Under the pieces are notes generated by a model. That model was not told the DNA's origin, made no database searches, and was given only the letters and a program-made list of their open reading frames with translations. This document shows positions 17,459-24,738 of a stretch of DNA of 64,000 nucleotides, piece after piece. A program made the translations under genes and the position numbers. Where the stretch lies: the NCBI GenBank assembly GCA_002938315.1, contig PTLL01000002.1, positions 1-64,000 on the forward strand, read 5' to 3'. Positions within the stretch are counted from its first letter, which is position 1, and each line of letters begins with the position of its first letter. The DNA comes from Alphaproteobacteria bacterium MarineAlpha3_Bin2. GTDB taxonomy: Bacteria > Pseudomonadota > Alphaproteobacteria > Rhodospirillales > Casp-alpha2.

Positions 17459-17974
17459 TCAGGTACCCTCGTGATCGGTTGTCGTTGCATCGCCCAGCGT
17501 ATCTTGCGGCGTATCTTGTGGTGGGGCGTCTGGGATTTCCGGGGACTCGTCCATCGTTCCCTCGACCGTCTCCTCGGAAATTTCTTCAATCGATTCAGGT
17601 GGTATTTCCGGCTCATCCGATTCGCCCGACAGGTTCCGTTCGACGATTTCATCGATTTCCTGCCACAGAAGGTCCATATCGCGCTTGGACCCACCTGCTT
17701 CACATTCCACGCGGCAGTCGCCAGCGGCGACGATCGCGAATTCGCCCTTAAAGGCGGCTTGGGCGGTCTTCATTTCCTCTTCACTGAACGTCGGAACAAT
17801 CTCTTCCGGTTCCTCCTCTTCAATTAACTCTTCGGGTTCCGGTTCGGGCTGTGCCTCCAGATCGAAGCGTGTGTCGAAAATAAAGGGCCTAATCTCAGCC
17901 ATTAATGCCGTATCCTCGTTGCCAATAACGGTTGCGGTGGTTTCAGGTTTCGATTCTTCGCCTGTTTTCATCAT
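17459..17974 (-). CDS. fliH: Flagellar export regulator FliH, internally deleted
   Basis: A 171-residue FliH-like protein. The N-terminal part (IRPFIFDTRFD, then Glu/Pro-rich and FSEEEM) and the C-terminal part (GDCRVECEAGGSKRDMDLLWQEIDEIVERNL) are the recognisable ends of alphaproteobacterial FliH. Between them only about 15 residues remain, where relatives have roughly 100 residues of Ala/Glu-rich coiled coil that binds the FliI ATPase. The join is in frame and a long acidic tail follows. FliH normally regulates FliI; without the coiled coil this version is probably inactive. It is 16 bases after fliG. The size of the deletion is an estimate from family knowledge. Confidence 0.72.
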   Translation of the reverse strand: MMKTGEESKPETTATVIGNEDTALMAEIRPFIFDTRFDLEAQPEPEPEELIEEEEPEEIVPTFSEEEMKTAQAAFKGEFAIVAAGDCRVECEAGGSKRDMDLLWQEIDEIVERNLSGESDEPEIPPESIEEISEETVEGTMDESPEIPDAPPQDTPQDTLGDATTTDHEGT

Positions 17975-17990
17975 TAATCAATGCCCCGGC

Positions 17991-19010
17991 CTAATAAACC
18001 ATTTTGCTTTCCTCGTCGCCGGTGGAGATGATGATCTCACCGGCATCGGCCAGGTTCTTGGCGACGCCGACGATGGCAGACTGGGCCTCGTCGACGTCCT
18101 TGAGGCGAACCGCGCCCATGTCTTCCATGTCTTCCCTCATCATCTTGCCGGCGCGCTCCGACATGTTGGAGAAGAACAGATCCTTGACGTCCTCGGCGGC
18201 GCCCTTGAGCCCGATCGCCAACTGGTCTTTTTCGACCTGGCGCAACAACACCTGAATGCCGGCGGCATCCAGGCGGACCAGGTCGTCGAAGGTGAACATC
18301 AACGCGCGGATACGCTCGGCGCTTTCGCGGTTGCGTTCCTCCAGCGCCGTGATGAAGCGGCTTTCCGTGTTGCGGTCCAGGTTATTGAAGATGTCGGCCA
18401 TGTGCTCGTGGCTGTCTTGCCGCGCGGCGCTCGCCAGGCTGGTCATGAACTCGGTCCGAAGCGTGCGCTCGACATGATCCAGGATGTCCTTTTGCACCGG
18501 CTCCATGCGCAGCATCCGCATGATCACTTCCAGCGAGAAGTTCTCCGGCAATACGCTCAACACCCGCGACGCGTGGTCGGTCTTGATCTTGGACAGCACC
18601 ACGGCGACCGTCTGCGGGTATTCGTTGCGCAGGTAATTGGCCAGCACCGATTCGTTGACGTTGCCTAGCTTGTCCCACATGGTGCGGCCCGCGGGGCCGC
18701 GCATTTCTTCCATGGTCGAGGACACCCGCTCCTCGTCCAGGGCCGCGTTGAGCAATCGTTCCGTCGATGAATAGGACCCGACCAGGCCGCCGGCGGAAGA
18801 CAGTTGATCGGCGAATTCAACAAACAATCGCTCGACGATGTTCGACAACATCGCGCCCAGCCCCGACATCGCCTGGCTGAGCTTGCGGATTTCCTCGTCG
18901 TCCATGCGCTCGAACAACGTCCCCGATTGCTCAGAGCTGATCAACAGCATGAAAATCGCTGCCTTCTGCGGCCCCGAAAGAGCCCGGAAATCGTCTTTCA
19001 TGCGTGCCAT
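17991..19010 (-). CDS. fliG: Flagellar motor switch protein FliG
   Basis: A 339-residue rotor protein of normal length. The N-terminal domain opens [20 protein letters not shown]; the middle domain contains [22 protein letters not shown]; the C-terminal torque-generating domain includes [20 protein letters not shown] and [21 protein letters not shown]. FliG joins FliF of the MS ring to the FliM/FliN ring and contacts the stator. The frame is intact, but fliF just upstream survives only as a C-terminal stump, so there is no MS ring to bind unless another fliF exists. Confidence 0.95.
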   Translation of the reverse strand: MARMKDDFRALSGPQKAAIFMLLISSEQSGTLFERMDDEEIRKLSQAMSGLGAMLSNIVERLFVEFADQLSSAGGLVGSYSSTERLLNAALDEERVSSTMEEMRGPAGRTMWDKLGNVNESVLANYLRNEYPQTVAVVLSKIKTDHASRVLSVLPENFSLEVIMRMLRMEPVQKDILDHVERTLRTEFMTSLASAARQDSHEHMADIFNNLDRNTESRFITALEERNRESAERIRALMFTFDDLVRLDAAGIQVLLRQVEKDQLAIGLKGAAEDVKDLFFSNMSERAGKMMREDMEDMGAVRLKDVDEAQSAIVGVAKNLADAGEIIISTGDEESKMVY

Positions 19011-19025
19011 GTCGGGAGCCCCTAA

Positions 19026-19361
19026 TTAACCTTCCTGATACATCCAAGAGCGGATGATGGAGAGTGCTTCTTCCGGATGTTTCTCGACGATTTCGCCGAC
19101 CTTCTTCACCGACGATGCCTTCACCCGGCCTTCGACCCGATCGATGTCGATCAGCTCCTCGAATTGTTCCTCTTCGACGCCGGCATCGGCCGAGACTCCC
19201 GGCGCCGTTAATGCGGCCGCTGCGGCGGCCGCTTGTTCGGAAAGCATGCGTTCGCCAGCGGCGGCAGGAATGCTCTCAAATGCCCGGGAGACCAGCGGGC
19301 GGACAACCAACAGGATGACCAGGATGGCGACGATGCTAGGGCCGGGATCGTGAAGAAGAGG
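19026..19361 (-). pseudogene. fliF remnant (C-terminal ~105 codons)
   Basis: The frame opens after a TAA at 19362-19364 with no start codon and encodes GPSIVAILVILLVVRPLVSR, the second transmembrane helix of FliF. An Ala-rich linker and the FliG-binding C-terminus (IDRVEGRVKASSVKKVGEIV then HPEEALSIIRSWMYQEG) follow. FliF has about 550 residues; its periplasmic ring domains and first helix are missing. Upstream sequence to sciP (19362-19463) shows no FliF similarity. A GTG at 19308 could start a 94-residue peptide, but it would not make an MS ring. It lies 15 bases before fliG, the normal order. Confidence 0.9.
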
Positions 19362-19463
19362 TTAACAGATGGGCAATTTTTGCCTACCTGGGGTATTTTC
19401 CACAGTCAGCGGGCCATTCATGTTGTGTGATCGCGCGGTTTTGCACGGATTTTAAGGGCGTGG

Positions 19464-19772
19464 TTAACGGCCCTTGGGGCGTCGGTATTTCTTGGTGCGG
19501 GTGATGCGCAGGCCGGCGAGGCCGTGGTCTTTTAGGAGTTTTTCCCACGACCGGAACTCATTGATGGACAATTGGTAGCGGCGGCACGCCTGATCTAAAG
19601 AAAGCAACCCGCCGTGAACCCCGGCAACGACTTCGGCCTTGCGCCTGATCACCCACCGCTTCGTTTCCGGCGATGGAAGGTCGGCCAGGGTCATCAGCTT
19701 GCCATTGGGGCTTAACGCTTCGTTGGCTTGTATGGTTGCCCGCCCTGTATCGTGTTTTTTGTGTTCTGTCAT
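19464..19772 (-). CDS. sciP: CtrA inhibitor SciP (DUF1153)
   Basis: A 102-residue small helix-turn-helix protein of the DUF1153 family. The conserved core is TKRWVIRRKAEVVAGVHGG, LLSLDQACRRYQLSINEFRSW and HGLAGLRITR. In Caulobacter SciP binds CtrA and blocks transcription of CtrA-activated genes, including flagellar genes. AAGG lies a few bases before the ATG. It is intact and faces the same way as the fliF remnant 100 bases downstream. In relatives sciP commonly sits in the flagellar cluster, so its survival here parallels that of ctrA, chpT and cckA. Confidence 0.92.
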   Translation of the reverse strand: MTEHKKHDTGRATIQANEALSPNGKLMTLADLPSPETKRWVIRRKAEVVAGVHGGLLSLDQACRRYQLSINEFRSWEKLLKDHGLAGLRITRTKKYRRPKGR

Positions 19773-20030
19773 CGACCTTATGTAGAACCTCTGGGGTTGG
19801 CCGTTTAGTGATTAACGGGAACCATAACCGGAGGGCTTTAAAAAAAAGCTAAGGAACAAGGTTAATAAACAATTGGTTGTTCTAAGACCGAGCCGGCACC
19901 CCTGATCAGCCCCATTTGAGTGGTCCACTTTGAATGTTAGTGCATGACCGGTCCCCGGTCCATCGGGACGATGGTTTCCGGAGCCGGTGGGCGGTAGCCC
20001 AAAGCAACGGACGGTCGTTCGAAGGGGTTA
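19773..20030. other. Intergenic region between sciP and the fliX remnant
   Basis: The 258 bases hold no recognisable coding sequence. They contain AT-rich stretches near 19840-19885 suitable for the sciP promoter, and GGTTAATAAACAATTGGTT near 19859-19877, a weak TTAA-N7-TTxx CtrA-like arrangement. The expected neighbours, the flgI gene and the front of fliX, are not detectable, so a deletion endpoint probably lies here. Confidence 0.35.
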
Positions 20031-20243
20031 TTGTTTCAATATGGCGACGACCTTTTGAACCGTCTTGACGACCTTAGACTGGCTATTTTGGACGGCGTAC
20101 TTTCCAAGGATAAGCTGACGGAACTCGCTCATAACCTGCGCCAAAAACGCCAAAACAGCGACGATCCCAAACTCAACGAAATTATTAATGAAATCGAACT
20201 CCGGGCTGAAGTCGAGGTCGCAAAATTAACCCGCGATCTTTGA
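20031..20243 (+). pseudogene. fliX remnant (C-terminal ~70 codons)
   Basis: The encoded peptide has GDDLLNRLDDLRLAILDG, KLTELAHNLRQKR and LNEIINEIELRAEVEVAKL, the conserved C-terminus of FliX, a class II flagellar assembly regulator that works with FlbD. FliX is normally about 140 residues; the N-terminal half is missing and the only possible start is a TTG without a clear ribosome-binding site. In relatives fliX lies between dksA and flgI; dksA is present downstream and flgI is gone. A short translated product cannot be excluded. Confidence 0.75.
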
Positions 20244-20418
20244 TCCCGGGATTGTTCGGTTTTTTTCTGAAATTTCCCTACATCCATCTTAATACAATAT
20301 TTTCAAGGCATTATCAAAGGCGCTTGAAAAAATTGAGTCTTGCAGTGAGCGTTCACCCCACTTATATTCCGGCCACGAAAAATCCTTTAAGGCATTAACA
20401 TCCGGGGCGCCAAGAAAA

Positions 20419-20835
20419 ATGAACGTTACCTTATCCCCTGACTACAAACCCAGGGTCAAAGAAAAATTTATGAATGCTCGGATGCTCGAGTACTTTCGCC
20501 TAAAGCTTTTGAGCTGGAAGACCGATCTCCTGAGTGAATCGAGCAGCACCCTTCAGCACCTTCAAGAGGGCGGCAGCGTTGAATCGGACATCGCTGACAG
20601 GGCATCGGTCGAGACAGACCGCTCCTTAGAGTTGAGGACTCGTGATCGTGCCCGCAAGCTCATTACCAAAATCGATGAGGCTCTCGAGCGTATTGATAAA
20701 GGTAGCTACGGATATTGTACGGAGACCAACGAGCCGATCAGCCTGTCCCGGCTTGAGGCCAGGCCCATTGCAACGCTATCAATCGAGGCTCAGGAACGGC
20801 ACGAGTGGATGGAAAAAACCCACCGCGACGAGTAA
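20419..20835 (+). CDS. dksA: DksA/TraR-family RNA polymerase-binding protein
   Basis: A 138-residue protein with the alphaproteobacterial DksA layout: LSPDYKPRVKEKFMN, a coiled coil (FRLKLLSWKTDLLSESSSTL to SLELRTRDRARKL), then IDKGSYGYCTETNEPISLSR and LEARPIATLSIEAQERHE. Like its close relatives it keeps only one of the four zinc-finger cysteines (about residue 98), so it probably does not bind zinc. DksA-type proteins bind the RNA polymerase secondary channel and modulate the stringent response. Its position among flagellar genes is usual for alphaproteobacteria. The frame is intact. Confidence 0.9.
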   Translation: MNVTLSPDYKPRVKEKFMNARMLEYFRLKLLSWKTDLLSESSSTLQHLQEGGSVESDIADRASVETDRSLELRTRDRARKLITKIDEALERIDKGSYGYCTETNEPISLSRLEARPIATLSIEAQERHEWMEKTHRDE

Positions 20836-20938
20836 GCCTTTGCGGTTGTTTCGTTCGCGACGACTATAGCACAACAAAAAAAGAGGCAGGTGCGTGAGCA
20901 CCGGCCTTTAAGTTGCCAGGTTCGAATAAGGACCGAAC

Positions 20939-21121
20939 CTAGAACGGGAAAATGATGTCCCAGATTTCCGTGCCCCAGCGGGGTTTCTGAAGCTGGCTCA
21001 GCGTACCCGAGCCGCCGTAGGCAACGCGCATTTCGGCAATGCTGTCGTCCGTATTCGACACGACCCCCACATTTTGTTGCTAAGCGAGCATTCCCGTCGC
21101 AGCGATGTCTAACGATCTCAT
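20939..21121 (-). pseudogene. flgG-flgH deletion chimera with internal TAG
   Basis: The frame starts ATG with an AGGA site and encodes MRSLDIAATGMLA, the invariant start of FlgG. A TAG follows where FlgG has Gln, then QQNVGVVSN still resembles FlgG (QQ-x-NVEVISN). It runs in frame into [20 protein letters not shown] and [14 protein letters not shown], the exact C-terminus of the L-ring protein FlgH. The bodies of flgG (about 260 codons), flgA and most of flgH are gone. The 61-codon remnant lies 67 bases after flgF, where flgG belongs. The FlgG and FlgH calls both rest on strongly conserved end motifs. Confidence 0.88.
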
Positions 21122-21188
21122 GATTCCCGTCCTTTCGTTTCGTCTTTAGTGTACTTTCTTTGTTGTTAAAATTAGGGCTCTCCGGGCC

Positions 21189-21944
21189 TTATGCCTGAGT
21201 CCCCATTTCCTTGATCATGGCCCGCATTCTTTCGTCTTCGCGAGTCATGAAGGTTCTGATGCCGTCGTATTTGCGGTTGATTTCGATCATCTTCGCCATT
21301 TCAAAAATCGGCTTAATATTGGAGCCTTCGAGCGTGCCCTGCATGATTTGAGACACTTTTCCGTTATCGGCATCCCCATCGTTCTCTTTGGGTTTTTCTT
21401 CGGAGGAAAACAGCCCGCCCGGGGAATGCGCAAGTATTTGGAGATTGTCAAAACGGACCAGCTTGATCTTGCCGAGTTCACCATTGTTGGTGGAGATGGT
21501 TCCGTCCCTTGAGATAACGATCTCGGTATCTTCGGGGCTGAAAAAGAATGGTGAGTTGCCGCTGGACATAACGGGGTTTCCTTGTTGGGTAACCAGCTGT
21601 CCGTCAGTATCCAATTTGAACCTACCGTTACGGGTGTAGCGGTCTCCATTATCCGTCTGGACGACGAAAAAACCGTCACCGGCAATCGATAAATCAAGGG
21701 GGTTTCCGGTTCTTTCAACCGGACCTTCGCTATGGTCCGTCACCGTTGCTATATCGCGGACATAGGCCAGTTTTACGCCCGAAAGTGTTCCACCACCGGG
21801 GCTTTTTACCAAATGTTGGACGAACATAATCCCTTCGCCTTTGAACCCGTTGGTGTTCATGTTGGCGATTTTGTTGGCGACGATGTCCATTTGTCGTTGC
21901 AACCCGCTTTGGCGGGAGAGAGCAATTGATGATGTAGTTTCCAT
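21189..21944 (-). CDS. flgF: Flagellar basal-body rod protein FlgF
   Basis: A 251-residue proximal rod protein. The start METTSSIALSRQSGLQRQMD is chosen over an in-frame ATG 39 bases upstream because rod proteins begin at this conserved helix. The N-terminal rod motif ANKIANMNTNGFKGE, the central GNPLDLSIAGDGFFVVQT and the C-terminal MIEINRKYDGIRTFM are all present, so the protein looks complete. It is normally secreted and polymerised through the export gate. A sigma-54-type promoter lies just upstream. Downstream flgG, flgA and flgH have collapsed into the chimera. Confidence 0.93.
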   Translation of the reverse strand: METTSSIALSRQSGLQRQMDIVANKIANMNTNGFKGEGIMFVQHLVKSPGGGTLSGVKLAYVRDIATVTDHSEGPVERTGNPLDLSIAGDGFFVVQTDNGDRYTRNGRFKLDTDGQLVTQQGNPVMSSGNSPFFFSPEDTEIVISRDGTISTNNGELGKIKLVRFDNLQILAHSPGGLFSSEEKPKENDGDADNGKVSQIMQGTLEGSNIKPIFEMAKMIEINRKYDGIRTFMTREDERMRAMIKEMGTQA

Positions 21945-21993
21945 GACTCCACAATTCCATTTGTTAAATCCACACGTTCCCACCGATCACTAC

Positions 21994-22008
21994 GCATGGG
22001 CTGTGCCA
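21994..22008 (-). promoter_or_regulatory. Sigma-54 (-24/-12) promoter upstream of flgF
   Basis: On the minus strand the site reads TGGCAC-AGCCC-ATGC, matching the RpoN consensus TGGCAC-N5-TTGC with correct spacing and one mismatch. It lies 50-64 bases upstream of the flgF start. Sigma-54 promoters driving rod genes are standard in CtrA/FlbD-controlled alphaproteobacteria. The activator gene flbD is not found in this window. Confidence 0.6.
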
Positions 22009-22228
22009 ACACAAAAATTCGTTGTATATCAAATAATTGCACCAATCATCCTGGCTCGGACGGAATTCGACTATGAGCCAGGGAGGTATGCTTTGCCCGG
22101 CATTTATTGTTTGGACTGCCGCTAGTCCGTTAGCCAGGGCGGAACTGGGGTATGGTTCTGGATTGTTGCCCTGAGGTGGGCGCATTTGGTATTCTCTGAT
22201 TCGGCGGCCCATAAGCGCTGAATAGGTA

Positions 22229-22246
22229 GTGCAACCTGGGTTGCGC
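22229..22246. repeat. Dyad GTGCAACC-TG-GGTTGCGC
   Basis: An 18-base inverted repeat with 8-base arms and one mismatch lies about 130 bases before the fliL start. It could be an operator for a flagellar regulator such as FlbD, or part of a hairpin. The right arm ends in TTGC but the left arm does not fit a -24 element, so it is not called as a sigma-54 promoter. Confidence 0.35.
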
Positions 22247-22375
22247 CTGAAACCAGAGTGGGATATCGGGGATTGATCAGATGTCCGTTCTCAAGAAGTT
22301 GTTAACCAACTCCAGCTTATATTTCCCGGTGGTATCATCCGATGAATGTATCTTGTCGGTATTTGGGTTTTGGAA

Positions 22376-22930
22376 ATGGCTGACGAAGAAGAACTTGAAG
22401 AAGAGGGTGAAGAAGACGAGGACCTCGAGGGCGAAGACGGTGAAGATGATGATAAACCCGGCAGTTCGAAAAAGGTTCTCATCATCGTCGGCGTTGTCCT
22501 GTTGCTGGCTGTCGGAGGGTTCGCCGCGGCTTATTTCACCGGGCTTATCGATCCGGTCATTGCCTGGATCACCGGTGCCGAGGAAAAAGAACAAGAGGAG
22601 GGCCAAGAAGGGGTCCGTTCCGTTGACGCAGTCTTCTTCCCCCTGGAGGAGGTTATCGTCAACCTCAACACAGGAGGCAGAAAATCGTCCTTCTTGAAAA
22701 TACGGATCAGTTTGGAACTCGAGAATTCAGGCGACATCAAAAGGGTAGAAACCGTTATGCCCCGTATCATGGATAATTTTCAGGCCTATCTCAGGGAATT
22801 GAGAATTGAGGACTTAAAGGGTGCTGCGGGGATGTACAGGTTACGCGAAGAACTACTGTCACGGGTCAATACCGCTGTCGCACCCGTTAAGGTCCACGAT
22901 GTTTTATTTAAGGAAATGCTTGTCCAATAG
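22376..22930 (+). CDS. fliL: Flagellar basal-body protein FliL
   Basis: A 184-residue single-pass membrane protein. An acidic cytoplasmic N-terminus (DEEELEEEGEEDEDLEGED) is followed by a membrane helix (about residues 34-56, VLIIVGVVLLLAVGGFAAAY). The periplasmic stomatin-like FliL domain has VFFPLEEVIVNLN, LKIRISLELEN and a C-terminus ending LFKEMLVQ, the usual termination. FliL stabilises the stator-rotor interface. The start at 22376 (MADEEE) agrees with relatives, though an upstream ATG at 22346 exists and neither has a strong ribosome-binding site. It is intact. Confidence 0.9.
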   Translation: MADEEELEEEGEEDEDLEGEDGEDDDKPGSSKKVLIIVGVVLLLAVGGFAAAYFTGLIDPVIAWITGAEEKEQEEGQEGVRSVDAVFFPLEEVIVNLNTGGRKSSFLKIRISLELENSGDIKRVETVMPRIMDNFQAYLRELRIEDLKGAAGMYRLREELLSRVNTAVAPVKVHDVLFKEMLVQ

Positions 22931-22960
22931 ACCTTCATTCAGTCTGGAAAGTGTAGTGTT

Positions 22961-24097
22961 ATGACCAGTCCCGCCGATGACGATGTAGATCAAGATGCCA
23001 TGGCCGCCGAATGGGAGGCCGCTGCCGGCGACGGCGACGAGCAGGACGACCTTGCCGCCGAATGGGAATCCATGGTTGGGGATGAGGGTGAAGACGGTGA
23101 AGGCGATGTCATCGAAGAAGGCGGTCGTGAATCGACGCGAGTCCTCAATCAGGAAGAGATCGACAGCTTACTCGGGTTCGACGAGGAGCACGATGATTCC
23201 GGGGACAAGTCCGGAATCCAGGCGATTTTATCCAGCTCCTTGGTTTCCTACGAACGCCTGCCGATGCTGGAGGTTGTCTTTGACCGATTAGTCCGTTTGA
23301 TGTCCACATCGCTCAGGAATTTCACCTCTGACAACGTTGAGGTTTCATTGGACAATATCGCCTCGATCCGGTTCGGTGATTATCTGAATTCGATCCCGTT
23401 GCCGGCGATGTTGAGTGTTTTCAAGGCCGAGGAATGGGATAATTTTGGTCTTGTCACCGTTGATTCATCCCTGATTTATTCAATTGTCGATGTCCTTTTG
23501 GGCGGTCGGCGCGGCACCGCGGCCGTGCGGGTCGAGGGTCGTCCCTATACGACCATCGAACGCAGCCTGGTTGAACGCATGGTGCATGTCATGCTCGGCG
23601 ATCTCAGCGCCGCATTCGAGCCGCTAAGCTCGGTTACCTTTCGTTTTGACCGGTTGGAAACAAATCCCCGGTTTGCGACCATATCCAGGCCCTCTAACGC
23701 CGCCATCGTCACCAGGCTGAGGATTGACATGGAAGACCGCGGCGGCCGTTTGGAACTATTGCTGCCCTACGCGACGTTGGAGCCGGTTCGTGAATTGCTG
23801 CTGCAGATGTTCATGGGCGAGAAATTTGGTCGTGATTCCATATGGGAAACTCATTTGGCGGAAGAATTATGGATGATCGAAGTCGATCTCGAAGCCGTCG
23901 TTGATCAGCAAATCATGCGCTTGAGTGAAGTTTTCGACCTCAAGATCGGCTCCAGGATCATGTTCACCGCCACCCCAGACTCCTTGATCTCACTTCATTG
24001 CGGCGGTGTCCCAATGTATACCGGGAAGATGGGACGCAAAGGCAATCAGATTTCCATCAAGATTGAAGAAAGAATCGAAAAGAAAGCCCGGACATAA
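22961..24097 (+). CDS. fliM: Flagellar motor switch protein FliM
   Basis: A 378-residue C-ring protein. A long acidic N-terminal extension (about 60 residues) precedes the CheY-P-binding motif LNQEEIDSLLGF. The CheC-like middle domain follows (LEVVFDRLVRLMSTSLRNFT to TLEPVRELLLQMFMGE), then the FliN-like SpoA domain (LSEVFDLKIGSRIMF to GNQISIKIEERI). All domains are present. The acidic N-terminal extension is longer than in E. coli FliM. It lies 30 bases after fliL and is the last complete gene of this flagellar unit. Confidence 0.94.
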   Translation: MTSPADDDVDQDAMAAEWEAAAGDGDEQDDLAAEWESMVGDEGEDGEGDVIEEGGRESTRVLNQEEIDSLLGFDEEHDDSGDKSGIQAILSSSLVSYERLPMLEVVFDRLVRLMSTSLRNFTSDNVEVSLDNIASIRFGDYLNSIPLPAMLSVFKAEEWDNFGLVTVDSSLIYSIVDVLLGGRRGTAAVRVEGRPYTTIERSLVERMVHVMLGDLSAAFEPLSSVTFRFDRLETNPRFATISRPSNAAIVTRLRIDMEDRGGRLELLLPYATLEPVRELLLQMFMGEKFGRDSIWETHLAEELWMIEVDLEAVVDQQIMRLSEVFDLKIGSRIMFTATPDSLISLHCGGVPMYTGKMGRKGNQISIKIEERIEKKART

Positions 24098-24185
24098 ATA
24101 GGAAAGGTCCGGAAACCCAAAGGCCGAGATAACGGTCATGATAAAAAATAAAACCGAACAACAGATTTAAAGGTAAGGAGATGTC

Positions 24186-24308
24186 GTGCCCTATTCGTTG
24201 ATCCTCGATCTATTCGTCGCGGTTCTCTTGGTCGTAACTATCGGCTTTGCGGTCGTGCTTAATAAACGCTTGGGGAATTTACGCGGGGATAAGGCGGCCC
24301 TCATGTAA
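24186..24308 (+). pseudogene. Truncated DUF6468 flagellar-locus gene
   Basis: A GTG start with a good AAGGAG site five bases upstream begins MPYSLILDLFVAVLLVVTIG and continues FAVVLNKRLGNLRGDKAALM before TAA. This is the N-terminal membrane helix and start of the coiled region of the DUF6468 proteins that usually follow fliM in alphaproteobacteria. Relatives have well over 100 residues; this one stops after 40. The stop falls at the joint with flhB sequence, so the truncation results from a deletion. Confidence 0.75.
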
Positions 24309-24697
24309 AGGCCCGAATTAGAAAAGTGCGGATGGAACGCGCCCAGCAACGGATGATGGCTGCGGTTCCCGAGGCCGATGTGGTGATCACCAACCCGACC
24401 CATTATTCCATTGCCCTGCAATACAAGATTGATGATATGTCAGCGCCAATACTGGTTGCCAAGGGGGTCGATCACCTGGCGATGCGGATCAGGGAAGTCG
24501 CCAAGGCCAATGACGTGCCGCTGGTCGAAAACCCGCCCCTGGCCCGCGCGCTTTAGGCCGGGGTTGATGTTGACGAAGAAATCCCGCCCGAACACTTCAA
24601 GGCGGTGGCCGAGGTCATCGGCTTTATAATGCGTAAGCGGGGCGACCTGCCGGCCCAAGCTAGCCCTTCTGCCGAAGGCAATCCATCGGTACAATAA
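24308..24697 (+). pseudogene. flhB remnant (C-terminal ~130 codons with internal TAG)
   Basis: From the joint the sequence reads KARIRKVRMERAQQRMMAAV, then ADVVITNPTHYSIALQY with the NPTH autocleavage site of the export-switch protein FlhB. GVDHLAMRIREVAKANDVPL and ENPPLARAL follow. A TAG at 24554-24556 replaces the usual Tyr codon, then AGVDVDEEIPPEHFKAVAEV continues in frame to TAA. The four transmembrane helices of FlhB are missing. A fragment from ATG 24326 to the TAG could be translated but would not be a membrane protein. It precedes cckA by 41 bases. Confidence 0.92.
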
Positions 24698-24738
24698 CCC
24701 ACCGATTGCGGTCACTGGGATGACAAGCGGAGCATGGG

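Larger units (their letters stand above)
21945..22375. promoter_or_regulatory. Divergent control region between flgF and fliL
   Basis: This 431-base region separates the flgF (minus) and fliL (plus) starts. It contains a sigma-54-like site for flgF and a dyad at 22229-22246, both listed separately. No confident gene is present: two short plus-strand frames lack ribosome-binding sites and family features. The fliL promoter was not located with confidence. Confidence 0.4.

Noticed and set aside
22229-22246. Sigma-54 promoter for fliL at the GTGCAACC dyad
   Set aside because: The right arm has TTGC but the -24 position reads TGCAAC, too far from TGGCAC; kept only as a dyad.
22281-22697. A 138-codon plus-strand frame overlapping fliL
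   Set aside because: It overlaps the well-supported fliL in another frame, is basic and low-complexity, and has no start signal.
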